From assembly GCA_900470445.1 (NCBI GenBank), contig UCAU01000003.1:161577-225576 (forward strand): a DNA stretch of 64,000 bases, written 5' to 3'. The notes under the pieces are model-generated. The model did no database searches and was not told the DNA's origin. It saw nothing but the letters and a program-made list of their open reading frames with translations. Made by a program: the position numbers and the translations under genes. Below are positions 55,846-64,000 of this stretch, piece after piece. Within the stretch, counting starts at the first letter, position 1; each line of letters begins with the position of its first letter. The stretch comes from Hyphomicrobiales bacterium (GTDB taxonomy: Bacteria; Pseudomonadota; Alphaproteobacteria; Rhizobiales; Devosiaceae).

Positions 55846-56729
55846 TATACGCCGCCCGCCGGCCGCCACCGCGCCAGGGCTTTTGGCCCCAACACATTGA
55901 GCACCAGCCCGACAAAGATCAAAAGGCTGCCCAGGATCTCCGGCACGGTGACCGCTTCACCCAGAATGAGCATCGCGGCGGCAAAGCCCACTACCGGCAC
56001 CAGCAGCGAGAATGGCGCGACCACGCTGGCCGGATAACGCCCCAGCAACACTGCCCATAGCCCATAGCCGAACAGCGTCGAGCCATAGGCGATGAAGAGG
56101 ACCGAACCGATACCGCGGGGTGTCATGGCGAGGAGCGATGCATAAGCACCCGGCCCCTCGAAGATCAGCGATAGTGCCAACATGGGGATGGGCGGCACCA
56201 GGCTGCCCCAGACGACGAAGCCCAGCATATCGACCTTGCCGGCCCGCTTGGTGACGATATTGGACATGGCCCAGAACATCGCCGCCACCAGCGTCATCAC
56301 CAGCGGCACCAGCACCGCGCCGCCCAGATGCTCGGCCCCGATGGTCGCGAGCCCCAGAAGGGCGATCAACGCCCCGCCAAGCTGGAACAGGCCCGGCCGC
56401 TCGCCCAGGAACAGCACGGCCAAAGCCATGGTGAAAAACACCTGCATCTGCATGACCAAGCTGGCCAGCCCTGCCGGCATGCCCAACCGCATGGCGGTGA
56501 ACAGGAAGCTGAATTGCAGCACGCCTACGGTAAAGCCATAGAGGATCAGCATGCGCCAGCTCACCTGGGGCCGCCGGATGAAAAACACGGCCGGGAGCGC
56601 GCAGCCGAGATAGCGCAGCGCCGTCAGCATGAAGGGCGGGACTTCGTCCACGCCCCATTTGATGGCGACGAAATTGAGCCCCCAGACAATGACGACGCCA
56701 AGGGCTAGGATGAGGTCACGCGGGGACAT
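55845..56729 (-). CDS. EamA family transporter (first of a tandem pair)
   Basis: 294 aa. LILALGVVIVWGLNFVAIKWGVD and MFWAMSNIVTKRAGKVDMLGF mirror the downstream paralogue; the two proteins are clearly related but well diverged. As EamA proteins can act as homo- or heterodimers, the overlap could serve stoichiometric expression. Confidence 0.9.
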   Translation of the reverse strand: MSPRDLILALGVVIVWGLNFVAIKWGVDEVPPFMLTALRYLGCALPAVFFIRRPQVSWRMLILYGFTVGVLQFSFLFTAMRLGMPAGLASLVMQMQVFFTMALAVLFLGERPGLFQLGGALIALLGLATIGAEHLGGAVLVPLVMTLVAAMFWAMSNIVTKRAGKVDMLGFVVWGSLVPPIPMLALSLIFEGPGAYASLLAMTPRGIGSVLFIAYGSTLFGYGLWAVLLGRYPASVVAPFSLLVPVVGFAAAMLILGEAVTVPEILGSLLIFVGLVLNVLGPKALARWRPAGGV

Positions 56730-56776
56730 TTTGAAACCTTGGGCCTATGTCGGCCAGAGAGCACGCCCCAGCCACA

Positions 56777-56876
56777 ATGTCATCCCGGCGCAGGCCGGGA
56801 TCCATGCTGAAGGCCATCAACACATCTCATATGCGGAGAGGACACAGCATGGATTCCGGCCTGCGCCGGAATGACC
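56777..56876. repeat. CCGG-rich inverted-repeat element, same type as 45000
   Basis: CATCCCGGCGCAGGCCGGGAT and ATTCCGGCCTGCGCCGGAATG palindromes flank about 50 bp; CAGCATGGATTCCGGCC is shared with 45068. It separates the EamA pair from asd. Confidence 0.75.
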
Positions 56877-56922
56877 CTGTATGTGAGTTGGCCCCGGTGC
56901 AACCGCCCCGAGGCCAAAAGAA

Positions 56923-57963
56923 TTAAGCCGCCTTCTTGGCCAAGAGGCCACGTTCGATCAGCGTTTCGGCGATCTGGATCGTGTTGAGCGCTGCGCCCTT
57001 GCGCAGATTGTCGCTCACGACCCAGATATTGAGGCCATTCTCGATCGTATTGTCTTCGCGGATGCGGGAGACATAGGTGTCGTATTCGCCCACCACTTCC
57101 ACCGGGGTCGCGTAGCCGCCCGGCTCGCGCTTGTCGAGCACCGAAATGCCCGGTGCGTCGCGCAGGATATCGCGGGCTTCGTCAGCCGAAATCGGGTTTT
57201 CGAATTCGATATTGACCGCTTCCGAATGCCCAACAAACACCGGCACGCGCACGGCAGTGCAGGTCACCTTGATCTTGGGATCGAGGATCTTCTTGGTTTC
57301 GGCCAGCACCTTCCACTCTTCCTTGGTGTAGCCGTCTTCCATGAACACATCGATGTGCGGGATGACGTTGAAGGCGATCTGCTTGGGGAACTTGCCGGGC
57401 GTGGCGCTATCGTTGACGAAAATGCCCTTGGTCTGGTTCCACAGCTCGTCGACGCCATCCTTGCCCGCGCCCGAGACCGACTGATAGGTCGAGACCACGA
57501 TGCGCTTGATCTTGGCGAAGTCATGCAGGGGCTTGAGCGCCACCACGAGCTGGGCCGTCGAGCAGTTCGGATTGGCAATGATATTGGTGCGGTTGGGATT
57601 GGCCATGAAGGCGTCCAGCACATGGGCGTTCACTTCCGGCACCACCAGCGGCACGTCGGAATGATAGCGCCAATAGCTCGAATTATCGATCACGATGGCG
57701 CCCTTGGCGGCGATGCGTTGCGCCCATTCCTTGGAAATGGTGCCGCCAGCCGACATGATGGCGAAATCCACGCCAGTGAAATCGAAGTCCTCGAGATTCT
57801 TGGCCTTCAAAATCTTGTCGCCATAGGAAATTTCCCGCCCGATCGAGCGCGAGGACGCCAGCGCGATAACCTCGTCGGCGGGGAACTTGCGTTCGGCCAG
57901 AATATTGAGAACTTCCCGGCCCACATTACCAGTGGCACCGACGACAGCGACGCGATAACCCAT
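56923..57963 (-). CDS. asd: Aspartate-semialdehyde dehydrogenase
   Basis: 346 aa; makes aspartate semialdehyde for Lys/diaminopimelate, Met and Thr synthesis. NADP-binding VAVVGATGNVGREVLNIL, catalytic Cys in NPNCSTAQLV, SGAGKDGVDEL and the His in VGHSEAVNIEF. Full length. Confidence 0.98.
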   Translation of the reverse strand: MGYRVAVVGATGNVGREVLNILAERKFPADEVIALASSRSIGREISYGDKILKAKNLEDFDFTGVDFAIMSAGGTISKEWAQRIAAKGAIVIDNSSYWRYHSDVPLVVPEVNAHVLDAFMANPNRTNIIANPNCSTAQLVVALKPLHDFAKIKRIVVSTYQSVSGAGKDGVDELWNQTKGIFVNDSATPGKFPKQIAFNVIPHIDVFMEDGYTKEEWKVLAETKKILDPKIKVTCTAVRVPVFVGHSEAVNIEFENPISADEARDILRDAPGISVLDKREPGGYATPVEVVGEYDTYVSRIREDNTIENGLNIWVVSDNLRKGAALNTIQIAETLIERGLLAKKAA

Positions 57964-58449
57964 TTTTGGAACTCCAGTCCCTTACCAGTTTCCGCCCCCG
58001 CGCGATGACTTGCATCGCGGCCAGTGCTGTGAGCCTCTCCCCGTCGGGAGACGACCCGGGGAAAAGCTTCAGGCGGTTTTGGTGGTTTTGGTCATGAGGG
58101 CAGCGACGCCGCCGGTGAACACCGGGGTCGTAGGCAAATCGGCCATAGCGAAAGCGCTGCGCATCTTGTGACTGCTTTGGTTGCAAGCAGGACTTGTCAT
58201 ACTCTCAAATAGGAAAGAGTCAATCTTAAGAGGCTGGTTCCGGTCAGAGCATCGCCATTCTGAGTAACCGTCATTGCCCGGCTCGTCCGGGCAATCCACG
58301 TCGCCGCATACGCTGAAAGGTGGATCACCCGGACAAGCCGGGTGATGACGATGGGGCAAGCGACCGAGAAAGCACACGAACACTCGCCCAACGCTTGCCA
58401 CCACGCACCCCATGGCTGTAACTGCCGCCAAACCCAAAGGGCCAAAACA
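57964..58449. other. Divergent gap between asd and the BaiN-like gene
   Basis: 486 bp with an inverted-repeat element at 58261-58350 and otherwise no credible gene; open frames here are shadows or repeat-derived. The asd promoter should lie near 58000-58060 but no clear boxes are seen. Confidence 0.5.
58261..58350. repeat. Paired GCCCGG inverted-repeat element
   Basis: CGTCATTGCCCGGCTCGTCC... and ...CCGGGTGATGACG arms, about 30 nt each and mostly complementary, with inner short palindromes. Same architecture as the other paired elements, different sequence. Confidence 0.7.
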
Positions 58450-59637
58450 ATGCATTACGACGTGATCGTCCTCGGCGCCGGGGCCGCTGGTATGATGGCC
58501 GCCATCGAAGCGGGCAAGCGCGGCCGCAAGGTGCTGCTGGTCGACCACGCCGCCCATGCCGGCGACAAGATCCGCATTTCGGGCGGCGGCCGCTGCAATT
58601 TCACCAATATCAATGCCACGATCGAGCGCGGCCGCGACCGCTTCCTCAGCGATAATCCACGCTTCGCGCTCTCGGCGCTGTCGCGCTACACGCCCGACAT
58701 GTTCATCGCCCTAGTGCAGCGCTACGGCATCACCTTCCACGAAAAGACCCTGGGCCAATTGTTCTGCGATGGCCCCGCCACCCAGATCAACACGATGCTG
58801 CTGGGCGAAATGCGGCTGGCCGGGGTGACGCTCTGGCTCAAGACCAGTATCGAGCAGGTGACCAAGACCGAAACCGGCTTTGAAGTGCTGTTCACCAATA
58901 CATCAGCGACTGCCGAGAGCCTGATCGTCGCCACCGGCGGCAAATCCATCCCCAAAATGGGCGCCACCGGCTTTGGCTATCAGCTGGCCACCCAGTTCGG
59001 CCTGCGTCTCACCGAGACGCGCCCGGGCCTCGTCCCGCTGACCTTTGAAACCGGGGCGCTGGAAAAGCTCACGCCTCTGTCGGGTATTGCCACCGACGCT
59101 ATCGTTAAGCACGGCAAGACCGCGTTCGAGGAAGCCCTGCTCTTTACCCATCGGGGCCTGTCCGGTCCCGCTATCCTGCAGATTTCCTCCTATTGGCGCG
59201 AGGGCGACGCCATTGAAGTCGACCTGCTGCCCGGTCGCGATGCCGGCGAAGTGCTGCGCGCCGCCCGCAAGGAAACCCCAAAAGTTCAGGTGCAGACGGT
59301 TATCGGCAATCTCCTGCCCAAAAAGCTCGCGCAATTGCTGGGCGACGAGCTCGACATGCCTGGCATGTTCGGCGATTTCTCGGACAAGAAGCTGGCCGTG
59401 ATCGAAGCCAAGCTCAAGAACTGGACGCTCAAGCCCGTTGGTTCGGAAGGCTATCGCACCGCTGAAGTGACGCTAGGCGGCGTCGACACGCGCGACCTCG
59501 ACGCCAAGACCATGGCGGCCCGCGCGGTGCCCGGCCTCTATTTCGTCGGCGAAGCGGTCGACGTCACCGGCTGGCTCGGCGGCTACAATTTCCAATGGGC
59601 GTGGGCGTCCGGTTGGGCTGCGGGGCAAGCGGCTTAG
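58450..59637 (+). CDS. BaiN/RdsA family NAD(P)/FAD-dependent oxidoreductase (HI0933-like)
   Basis: 395-aa flavoprotein. FAD-binding VIVLGAGAAGMMAAIEAGKRG, then KIRISGGGRCNFTNIN (family signature), ATGGKSIPKMGATGFGY and the C-terminal VGEAVDVTGWLGGYNFQWAWASGW. Normal length. Physiological substrate in this group is unknown. Confidence 0.93.
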   Translation: MHYDVIVLGAGAAGMMAAIEAGKRGRKVLLVDHAAHAGDKIRISGGGRCNFTNINATIERGRDRFLSDNPRFALSALSRYTPDMFIALVQRYGITFHEKTLGQLFCDGPATQINTMLLGEMRLAGVTLWLKTSIEQVTKTETGFEVLFTNTSATAESLIVATGGKSIPKMGATGFGYQLATQFGLRLTETRPGLVPLTFETGALEKLTPLSGIATDAIVKHGKTAFEEALLFTHRGLSGPAILQISSYWREGDAIEVDLLPGRDAGEVLRAARKETPKVQVQTVIGNLLPKKLAQLLGDELDMPGMFGDFSDKKLAVIEAKLKNWTLKPVGSEGYRTAEVTLGGVDTRDLDAKTMAARAVPGLYFVGEAVDVTGWLGGYNFQWAWASGWAAGQAA

Positions 59638-59662
59638 GGCAAAACTACACTCGCAATATCGC

Positions 59663-59767
59663 CCCACCCAAAATGTCATTCCCGCGAAAGCGGGAACCTC
59701 TGTTTGGCGATGCCAGCAAAGAAAACGGAGGTTCCCGCTTTCGCGGGAATGACATTTTGGGTGGGGG
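59663..59767. repeat. Perfect 39-bp paired inverted repeat
   Basis: Arms at 59663-59701 and 59729-59767 are perfect reverse complements over 39 bp, separated by 27 nt. Each arm itself contains TTCCCGC-GAAA-GCGGGAA, so either arms hairpin singly or pair with each other. ATTCCCGC(G)...GCGGGAAT repeats are widespread in proteobacteria. Confidence 0.9.
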
Positions 59768-59791
59768 GAGTTCTCGGTGAAGAGCCCTGCC

Positions 59792-60157
59792 CTAGCTCTC
59801 CCCCTGCGCAAACGTGATCCTGTTCCCGCAGGGATCGGTCACCGTCATCTCCAGCCCACCCCAGGGCGGCGTCTCCAGCCCCGGGCGATTATTCTTGTAC
59901 CGCTTGCCCGTCAGCTCGGCATGAAACGCGTCCAGCCCGCTGACCTCGATCCGCACATGACTGCCCGGCGTCGCATCGCCATGATGCTCGGAAAGATGCA
60001 GCACGACGCCGTTCCGTGACACCTGCATGTAAAGCGGCAGATTGGGCTCGAAGCGATGCTCCCAATCCACGCTGAAGCCCAGCCAATCGAGATAGAATTC
60101 GCGCGCCTTGGCCTCGTCGAAACTGCGCAGGATCGGCACGGTGCTTATGTGCTGCAT
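59792..60157 (-). CDS. Glyoxalase/bleomycin-resistance superfamily protein
   Basis: 121 aa, a single VOC fold. VPILRSFDEAKAREFYLDWLGFSVDWEHRF then VLHLSEHHGDATPG and VTDPCGNRITFAQ. A GGAGG sits just before the ATG at 60157. Similar proteins are annotated as glyoxalase-like bleomycin-binding; metal ligands are only partly evident. Confidence 0.87.
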   Translation of the reverse strand: MQHISTVPILRSFDEAKAREFYLDWLGFSVDWEHRFEPNLPLYMQVSRNGVVLHLSEHHGDATPGSHVRIEVSGLDAFHAELTGKRYKNNRPGLETPPWGGLEMTVTDPCGNRITFAQGES

Positions 60158-60167
60158 GGCAGCCTCC

Positions 60168-60725
60168 TCAGAACCGTATCCCGGCCCGGACGCCCACATT
60201 GGTCAGAGCCTCGCTGTCCCCGCACATCCCGCCATCGGTATAATGCTCGGCCGTCAGCATGAGGGACGCGCCCGGCAGGACATCGACACCCACGCTGCCC
60301 GAGGCGCGCAGCAGGGCCGCGCAGCCAAAGCGTTGCGGGGCTCCCGTCTCCAGCATGGAGCCGTTCTGCAGCGCCCCGCCCAGGCTCGCCTCGGCAAAAA
60401 TCGGCAGCACAGGTAGCCGGAAGGTCAGGCTCAGCCCGCCATAGAGCATGCTTTCCTTGCCATCGAGATTAAAGGTGGCGCCCAGATGCGGGCGGATTTC
60501 CGCCGGTACCAGAGCGGGGCTCAGTGCCGGCACGACAAACAGCAATTCCACATTGGCGTCTTCGATGCGCTCGGTATCGAACAGGCCGGAGCTATCGGCA
60601 TCGGTTACGCCGCGCGAAAAGATGCCGCCGCGGATTTCGGGCAGGATATCGAACTGGGCTTGGGCCCCGCCCATGGTGAGCAGCACCAGGCCCCAAGCCA
60701 TCATCGCCTGCCAGACTATCCGCAT
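60168..60725 (-). CDS. PagL-like acyloxyacyl hydrolase family protein, altered active site
   Basis: 185 aa with signal peptide and an outer-membrane beta-barrel pattern. The C-terminus AEHYTDGGMCGDSEALTNVGVRAGIRF corresponds to the lipid A deacylase active-site strand; the His is kept but the position of the nucleophile Ser is Thr (HYT) and the fourth is Asp. GGAG is 7 nt before the ATG at 60725. Starts 10 bp from the glyoxalase-like gene. Confidence 0.75.
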   Translation of the reverse strand: MRIVWQAMMAWGLVLLTMGGAQAQFDILPEIRGGIFSRGVTDADSSGLFDTERIEDANVELLFVVPALSPALVPAEIRPHLGATFNLDGKESMLYGGLSLTFRLPVLPIFAEASLGGALQNGSMLETGAPQRFGCAALLRASGSVGVDVLPGASLMLTAEHYTDGGMCGDSEALTNVGVRAGIRF

Positions 60726-60846
60726 CACTCTTCTCCAATTCGCCTATGGCGATTGGATGGCGCAGCGCGGGGCTGCGCAATGTTTGATTCAAATTGTCTT
60801 TAACTGGGCGTTAACGCTGGTGGGGTGGGAGCAGCAAAGAAAGAGA

Positions 60847-60977
60847 CCCCTCATCCGCCCTTCGGGCACCTTCTCCCTCAAGGGGAGAAGGAGGCCCAGT
60901 GCTCGGCTAAGCTCGGTGCCAACCCTCTCCCCTTGAGGGAGAGGGTGGATCGGCCGTTAGGCCGAGACGGGTGAGGG
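60847..60977. repeat. Paired inverted-repeat element between the two PagL-like genes
   Basis: CCCCTCATCCGCCC...CTTCTCCCTCAAGGGGAGAAGG and the reciprocal CTCTCCCCTTGAGGGAGAGGGTGG...GGTGAGGGG form a double hairpin with long complementary arms. The CCCCTCATCCG core also occurs at 40992. Confidence 0.7.
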
Positions 60978-61011
60978 GTCTGCTTCCGCAAACACCAGAC
61001 CCAAGATGATC

Positions 61012-61605
61012 TCAGAACTTCCAGCCGACGCGCAGGCCGAAGTTGGATAGTCCGTCATTGGCATCGCACCAGCCATTATTGGAGGTGTGTTCATAGGTCA
61101 GGGTGGCGGTCATGCTGTCACTGAGGTTGGCGCCGACGCCGAACCGCTCGTAGAAATTGACGCGGCAGCCGAAATTCTTGCGGCCTTCGGGTGCGCCGGT
61201 CAGATAGCCATCATTGACGGCGGCGCCGAACGTGCCTTCGAGATAGAACGGGGTTTCGAACACCGGCAATTGCCAGGTCAGGCCCAGATGGGCGATCGAA
61301 TCGCCATCGCCCAGATTGAGCGTGGCGCCGACTTCCGGACGCGGCGCGCCGACCCAGCGGAAGGCGTCGAGGTCCGGCGAGGTGAACAGCACGTCGAAGC
61401 TGACATCCTCGATATGGCTGAGATCCCAGTTCTGCACGCTGAAGGGCAGCATGGTGCTGTCGACCGAATGGGCATGCACGCCGATGCGCAATTCGTCGAC
61501 CACGCCGGCCAAGGGATGAGGGTCCATCAGATCCTGCGCGGCCACGGGCGCCACGGCGCCGACGAGACCCAGGGCAGAAAAAAGCAGCGTACGCAGTACC
61601 GACAT
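61012..61605 (-). CDS. PagL-like lipid A 3-O-deacylase family protein
   Basis: 197 aa. Signal peptide (LLFSALGLVGAVAPVAAQ) then an eight-strand outer-membrane barrel pattern. C-terminal YEHTSNNGWCDANDGLSNFGLRVGWKF carries His173-x-Ser175-Asn, matching PagL's catalytic His and Ser. If active it would trim acyl chains from lipid A. A diverged paralogue with changed motif lies downstream at 60168. Confidence 0.82.
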   Translation of the reverse strand: MSVLRTLLFSALGLVGAVAPVAAQDLMDPHPLAGVVDELRIGVHAHSVDSTMLPFSVQNWDLSHIEDVSFDVLFTSPDLDAFRWVGAPRPEVGATLNLGDGDSIAHLGLTWQLPVFETPFYLEGTFGAAVNDGYLTGAPEGRKNFGCRVNFYERFGVGANLSDSMTATLTYEHTSNNGWCDANDGLSNFGLRVGWKF

Positions 61606-61720
61606 GACCGACCATTCACTTGGAAAACGGCCTGCATTGAGCTTGCAAGCCCCAATAGAGTCAATGCCTTCGGAGCGATTTGGCCGCTCATGTGACCGGC
61701 CAGCAACGCCTGATACCCAT

Positions 61721-61752
61721 AAAAACGGGGGCCGCCCGGCGTGGCGGCCCCC
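61721..61752 (-). terminator. Terminator after the fasciclin gene
   Basis: Minus strand GGGGGCCGCC / GGCGGCCCCC perfect 10-bp stem with 6-nt loop, then GTTTTT, 27 bp after the stop. Confidence 0.92.
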
Positions 61753-61778
61753 GAAAAATCACGCTACGAAGCGCCTGC

Positions 61779-62333
61779 TTACTTGGGCAGCAGCACCTTG
61801 TTGACCACATGGATCACGCCATTGGACTGGTTGACGTCGGCAATGGAAATCTTGGCGGCATCGCCGTTTTCATCCACCACATAGAGCACGTCGCCAAGCT
61901 TGGTGAATTGCAGATTGTCGCCCGAAACCGTCTTGAGCAGGAAGCCGCCGGGGCTGGCTTCGGCCTTGGCCCGCAGGTCCGCCAGCGAATATTTGCCGGC
62001 GATGACATGGGCGGTCAGGATCTTGACCAGCATGGCCTTGTTCTCAGGCTTGAGCAGGGTATCGACAGTGCCAGCCGGCAGGGCGGCAAAGGCGGCGTTG
62101 ACCGGAGCGAACACGGTGAACGGGCCGGCGCTGGACAGCACATCGACCAGGCCCGCAGCCTTGACGGCCGCGACGAGCGTCGTGTGATCCTTGGAATTGA
62201 CGGCATTCTCGACGATGTTCTTGGTGGCGAACATCGGCGCGCCACCAACGCGCGGATTGCTTTGCGCGAATGCGGCTGTGGAGCTGAGCAGAGCGGCGGC
62301 CACGAAAACGGCCTTGAGCAGTTTGCTGTTCAT
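61779..62333 (-). CDS. Secreted fasciclin (FAS1) domain protein
   Basis: 184 aa. Signal peptide (VFVAAALLSSTAAFAQ) and one FAS1 domain: TTLVAAVKAAGLVDVLSSAGPFTVFAPVNAAFAAL, VKILTAHVIAGKYS and IHVVNKVLLPK. Often adhesion or cell-surface related; unregulated neighbours give no clue. Confidence 0.93.
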   Translation of the reverse strand: MNSKLLKAVFVAAALLSSTAAFAQSNPRVGGAPMFATKNIVENAVNSKDHTTLVAAVKAAGLVDVLSSAGPFTVFAPVNAAFAALPAGTVDTLLKPENKAMLVKILTAHVIAGKYSLADLRAKAEASPGGFLLKTVSGDNLQFTKLGDVLYVVDENGDAAKISIADVNQSNGVIHVVNKVLLPK

Positions 62334-62508
62334 GATGAAATCCCTTGTTGACGCTTGTCGGTCAGGGGAGAGCTACGGCCGCCCGGCACAAAAAGTTTCG
62401 CCGATCAGCCAAGGCGGGGTGGAACCAGGGCCATGCAGAGCCTATCTTTCATCGTAATCAGACGATAGAAGCCCTCCATTGCGCCTTTGAAAGACCGATT
62501 GCCACCCC

Positions 62509-63516
62509 ATGTCCAAGCCCCTTGCCCTCTCGATCCTCGATCTCGCCCCCATTGCCGAAGGCACCTCGACGCCTGACGCCCTGGCCGAAACCATTAAGCT
62601 GGCGCAGCTGGGCGACGCGCTTGGCTACACAAGGCTCTGGTATGCCGAGCATCACGGCATGGCGTCCATCGCATCGTCCTCCCCCGAAATCCTGATTTCG
62701 AGCGCTGCTGCCCATACCAAAAATATCCGCGTCGGCTCGGGCGGCGTCATGCTGCTCAACCATGCGCCGCTCCGCATTGCCGAGGCCTTCCGCACGCTCG
62801 AAGCCCTGCATCCCGGCCGTGTCGATCTGGGCCTGGGGCGTGCACCGGGCGGCGATGGCTATGCCATGCGCGCCTTGCGCAGCGGCGGCGGCGAGGAATT
62901 TTCCGCCTATCTCGCCGAGATGATGGCGTTTGACGAAGACAATTTCCCCTCCGATCATCCCTTTTCGCGCGTGCCCGTGGCGCCCGGCGGCATTCGCCTG
63001 CCCCCGCTCTGGTTGCTGGGCTCGTCCGGCGCCAGCGCCCAGGCGGCGGGTCAATTGGGCATGGGCTATGCCTTTGCCGCCCATTTCAGCCACACCCCGG
63101 CGGCGCCGGCCTTCGAGGCCTACCGCTATGGCTTCAAGCCGAGCGAAGCCATGCCCGAGCCTCGCGCCATTCTGGGCGTTTCGGTGGTTTGCGCGCCCAC
63201 CGACGAGGAGGCGCAATACCTCTCCTATTCCCAGGCCGTGCAATGGGCGCTCTTCACCACCGGCGAGCAGCGCCGCCTGATGAGCCCGGAAGATGCCCAT
63301 GCCCGCGTGCTGACCAGCCAGCAGCAAAGCGTGATCGACCATCAATCGACGCTCTGGATCGTCGGCTCGCCCCAAACGGTGCGGGATACGATCGCGGAAA
63401 AGGCCGAGAGCTCCGGGGCCGATGAGGTGATCATCACCACGACCGTGCACAGCTATGAGCTGCGCCGCCGCTCGTATCAGCTGATCGCCGAGGCCTTTGG
63501 GCTGGTGCCGCGTTAA
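62509..63516 (+). CDS. LLM class flavin-dependent oxidoreductase (luciferase-like)
   Basis: 335 aa, one-component or FMNH2-dependent monooxygenase fold of the MsnO8/alkanal-type group. LARLGDALGYTRLWYAEHHGM, VGSGGVMLLNHAPLRIAEAFRTLEAL, DLGLGRAPGG and C-terminal WIVGSPQTVRDTI. Substrate unknown. Confidence 0.92.
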   Translation: MSKPLALSILDLAPIAEGTSTPDALAETIKLAQLGDALGYTRLWYAEHHGMASIASSSPEILISSAAAHTKNIRVGSGGVMLLNHAPLRIAEAFRTLEALHPGRVDLGLGRAPGGDGYAMRALRSGGGEEFSAYLAEMMAFDEDNFPSDHPFSRVPVAPGGIRLPPLWLLGSSGASAQAAGQLGMGYAFAAHFSHTPAAPAFEAYRYGFKPSEAMPEPRAILGVSVVCAPTDEEAQYLSYSQAVQWALFTTGEQRRLMSPEDAHARVLTSQQQSVIDHQSTLWIVGSPQTVRDTIAEKAESSGADEVIITTTVHSYELRRRSYQLIAEAFGLVPR

Positions 63517-63654
63517 CCTCTCGTTCTGCCCACCACGATAGAATTGGCCGATAATCATTGGGATCAATGGACGGGGAGCGTTCATTGGCCCATTTCGGCA
63601 TATCTGCCGATTGGGGACGCCGGGGCCGTGTCCGGCTAGACCAGAGTTGCGAAC

Positions 63655-64000
63655 ATGGGTGCCGCCGGTTTCGTCCTCGCCATCAATATCTTCGTCGCGG
63701 GATTGTTCGCCGCGGCTTTTGGTGCTGTGGCGTGGCGCTATAGCAGCGCTGTCGGCGCGCGCTGGCTGGCGCTGGCCTATGCCCTGGGCATCCTCAATTC
63801 CATCCTCGAATATATCCTGCCCGGGCAGGATGACCCGCGCCTGCTCGGCATTACCGTCTTTGCTGTAGCGCTCTCGGCTTTTCTCGTCTGCGTTGTCGGG
63901 CTTGCCCGCCATTATGCGGTGGCGGTGCCCTGGATTTGGCTAGGACTATTGGGCGGCGGCTCCCTGCTGGCCAATCTCATCCTGATCAACGAGCCGGCCA
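63655..64000 (+). CDS. Multi-span membrane protein, N-terminal part (truncated by window)
   Basis: About 115 residues visible, no stop reached. Four hydrophobic segments (VLAINIFVAGLFAAAFGAVA; LALAYALGILNSILEYIL; FAVALSAFLVCVVGLA; IWLGLLGGGSLLANLILIN). Similar seven-helix sensor N-termini often precede GGDEF domains in this order, but the C-terminus is outside the window. Confidence 0.7.
   Translation, partial: MGAAGFVLAINIFVAGLFAAAFGAVAWRYSSAVGARWLALAYALGILNSILEYILPGQDDPRLLGITVFAVALSAFLVCVVGLARHYAVAVPWIWLGLLGGGSLLANLILINEPA

Noticed and set aside
59663..59767. Insertion sequence ends or MITE with target duplication
   Set aside because: Long inverted repeat is present but no direct target duplication can be seen and no transposase is in the window.

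Overview
The window is GC-rich chromosomal DNA from an alphaproteobacterium, most likely of the order Hyphomicrobiales and plausibly near Devosia (inferred from gene content and synteny, not from a marker gene). It carries the rplU-rpmA-GNAT-obgE-proB-proA-nadD-rsfS-rlmH-envC-ctpA-yibQ-rppH string, an F1 ATP synthase operon next to priA and xerC, and an sdhCDAB locus. There are no rRNA genes, prophage, insertion sequence or CRISPR array. One tRNA gene, tRNA-Ser(CGA), is present.

Layout. 1-8.2 kb (minus strand): a cut-off MFS transporter, then a TetR - adaptor - RND pump - PadR efflux operon and an NAD-dependent epimerase. 8.2-15.2 kb: ABC exporter, cupin, a divergent pair of DJ-1/PfpI-fold genes (one membrane-anchored, one a GlxA-type AraC regulator), phosphoribosyltransferase, tRNA-Ser, gamma-glutamylcyclotransferase-like protein and a periplasmic metallo-hydrolase. 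15.4-30.2 kb (plus strand): ribosomal proteins L21 (with a long C-terminal extension) and L27, four tandem GNAT acetyltransferases stitched to obgE by ATGA overlaps, proline biosynthesis (proB, proA), nadD, rsfS, rlmH, a Phd/VapC toxin-antitoxin pair, the envC-ctpA-yibQ cell-envelope genes, rppH and an amino-acid racemase. 30.2-37.8 kb (minus strand): a chemoreceptor and atpHAGDC. 37.8-43.2 kb: BrnT/BrnA toxin-antitoxin, priA, a DUF1127-like small protein, xerC and an EamA transporter behind a possible attenuator. 43.4-44.8 kb: a secreted protein of six Cys-pair repeats. 45.1-49.5 kb (minus strand): sdhC-sdhD-sdhA-two secreted hypotheticals-sdhB. 49.8-64 kb: mixed single genes and pairs (DUF899, hydrolase/HxlR, NUDIX, DUF1737, beta-carbonic anhydrase, two EF-hand proteins, paired EamA transporters, asd, a BaiN-type flavoprotein, glyoxalase, two PagL-like proteins, fasciclin protein, luciferase-like monooxygenase and a partial membrane protein).

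Regulation and repeats. Several compact regulators sit beside their likely targets with palindromic sites in the gaps (TetR at 6971, BrnA at 38438, HxlR at 51555, an unassigned 17-bp palindrome at 40692 and a 16-bp one at 49769). At least eight intergenic gaps hold paired inverted-repeat elements of several sequence types. No complete, obviously new multi-gene system stands out. The best leads are the six-repeat CDDPRF protein, the two secreted genes wedged into the sdh operon, the fourfold GNAT-obgE coupling, the hairpin between the Shine-Dalgarno and start of rplU, and the overlapping alternative hairpins before the EamA gene at 42.2 kb.
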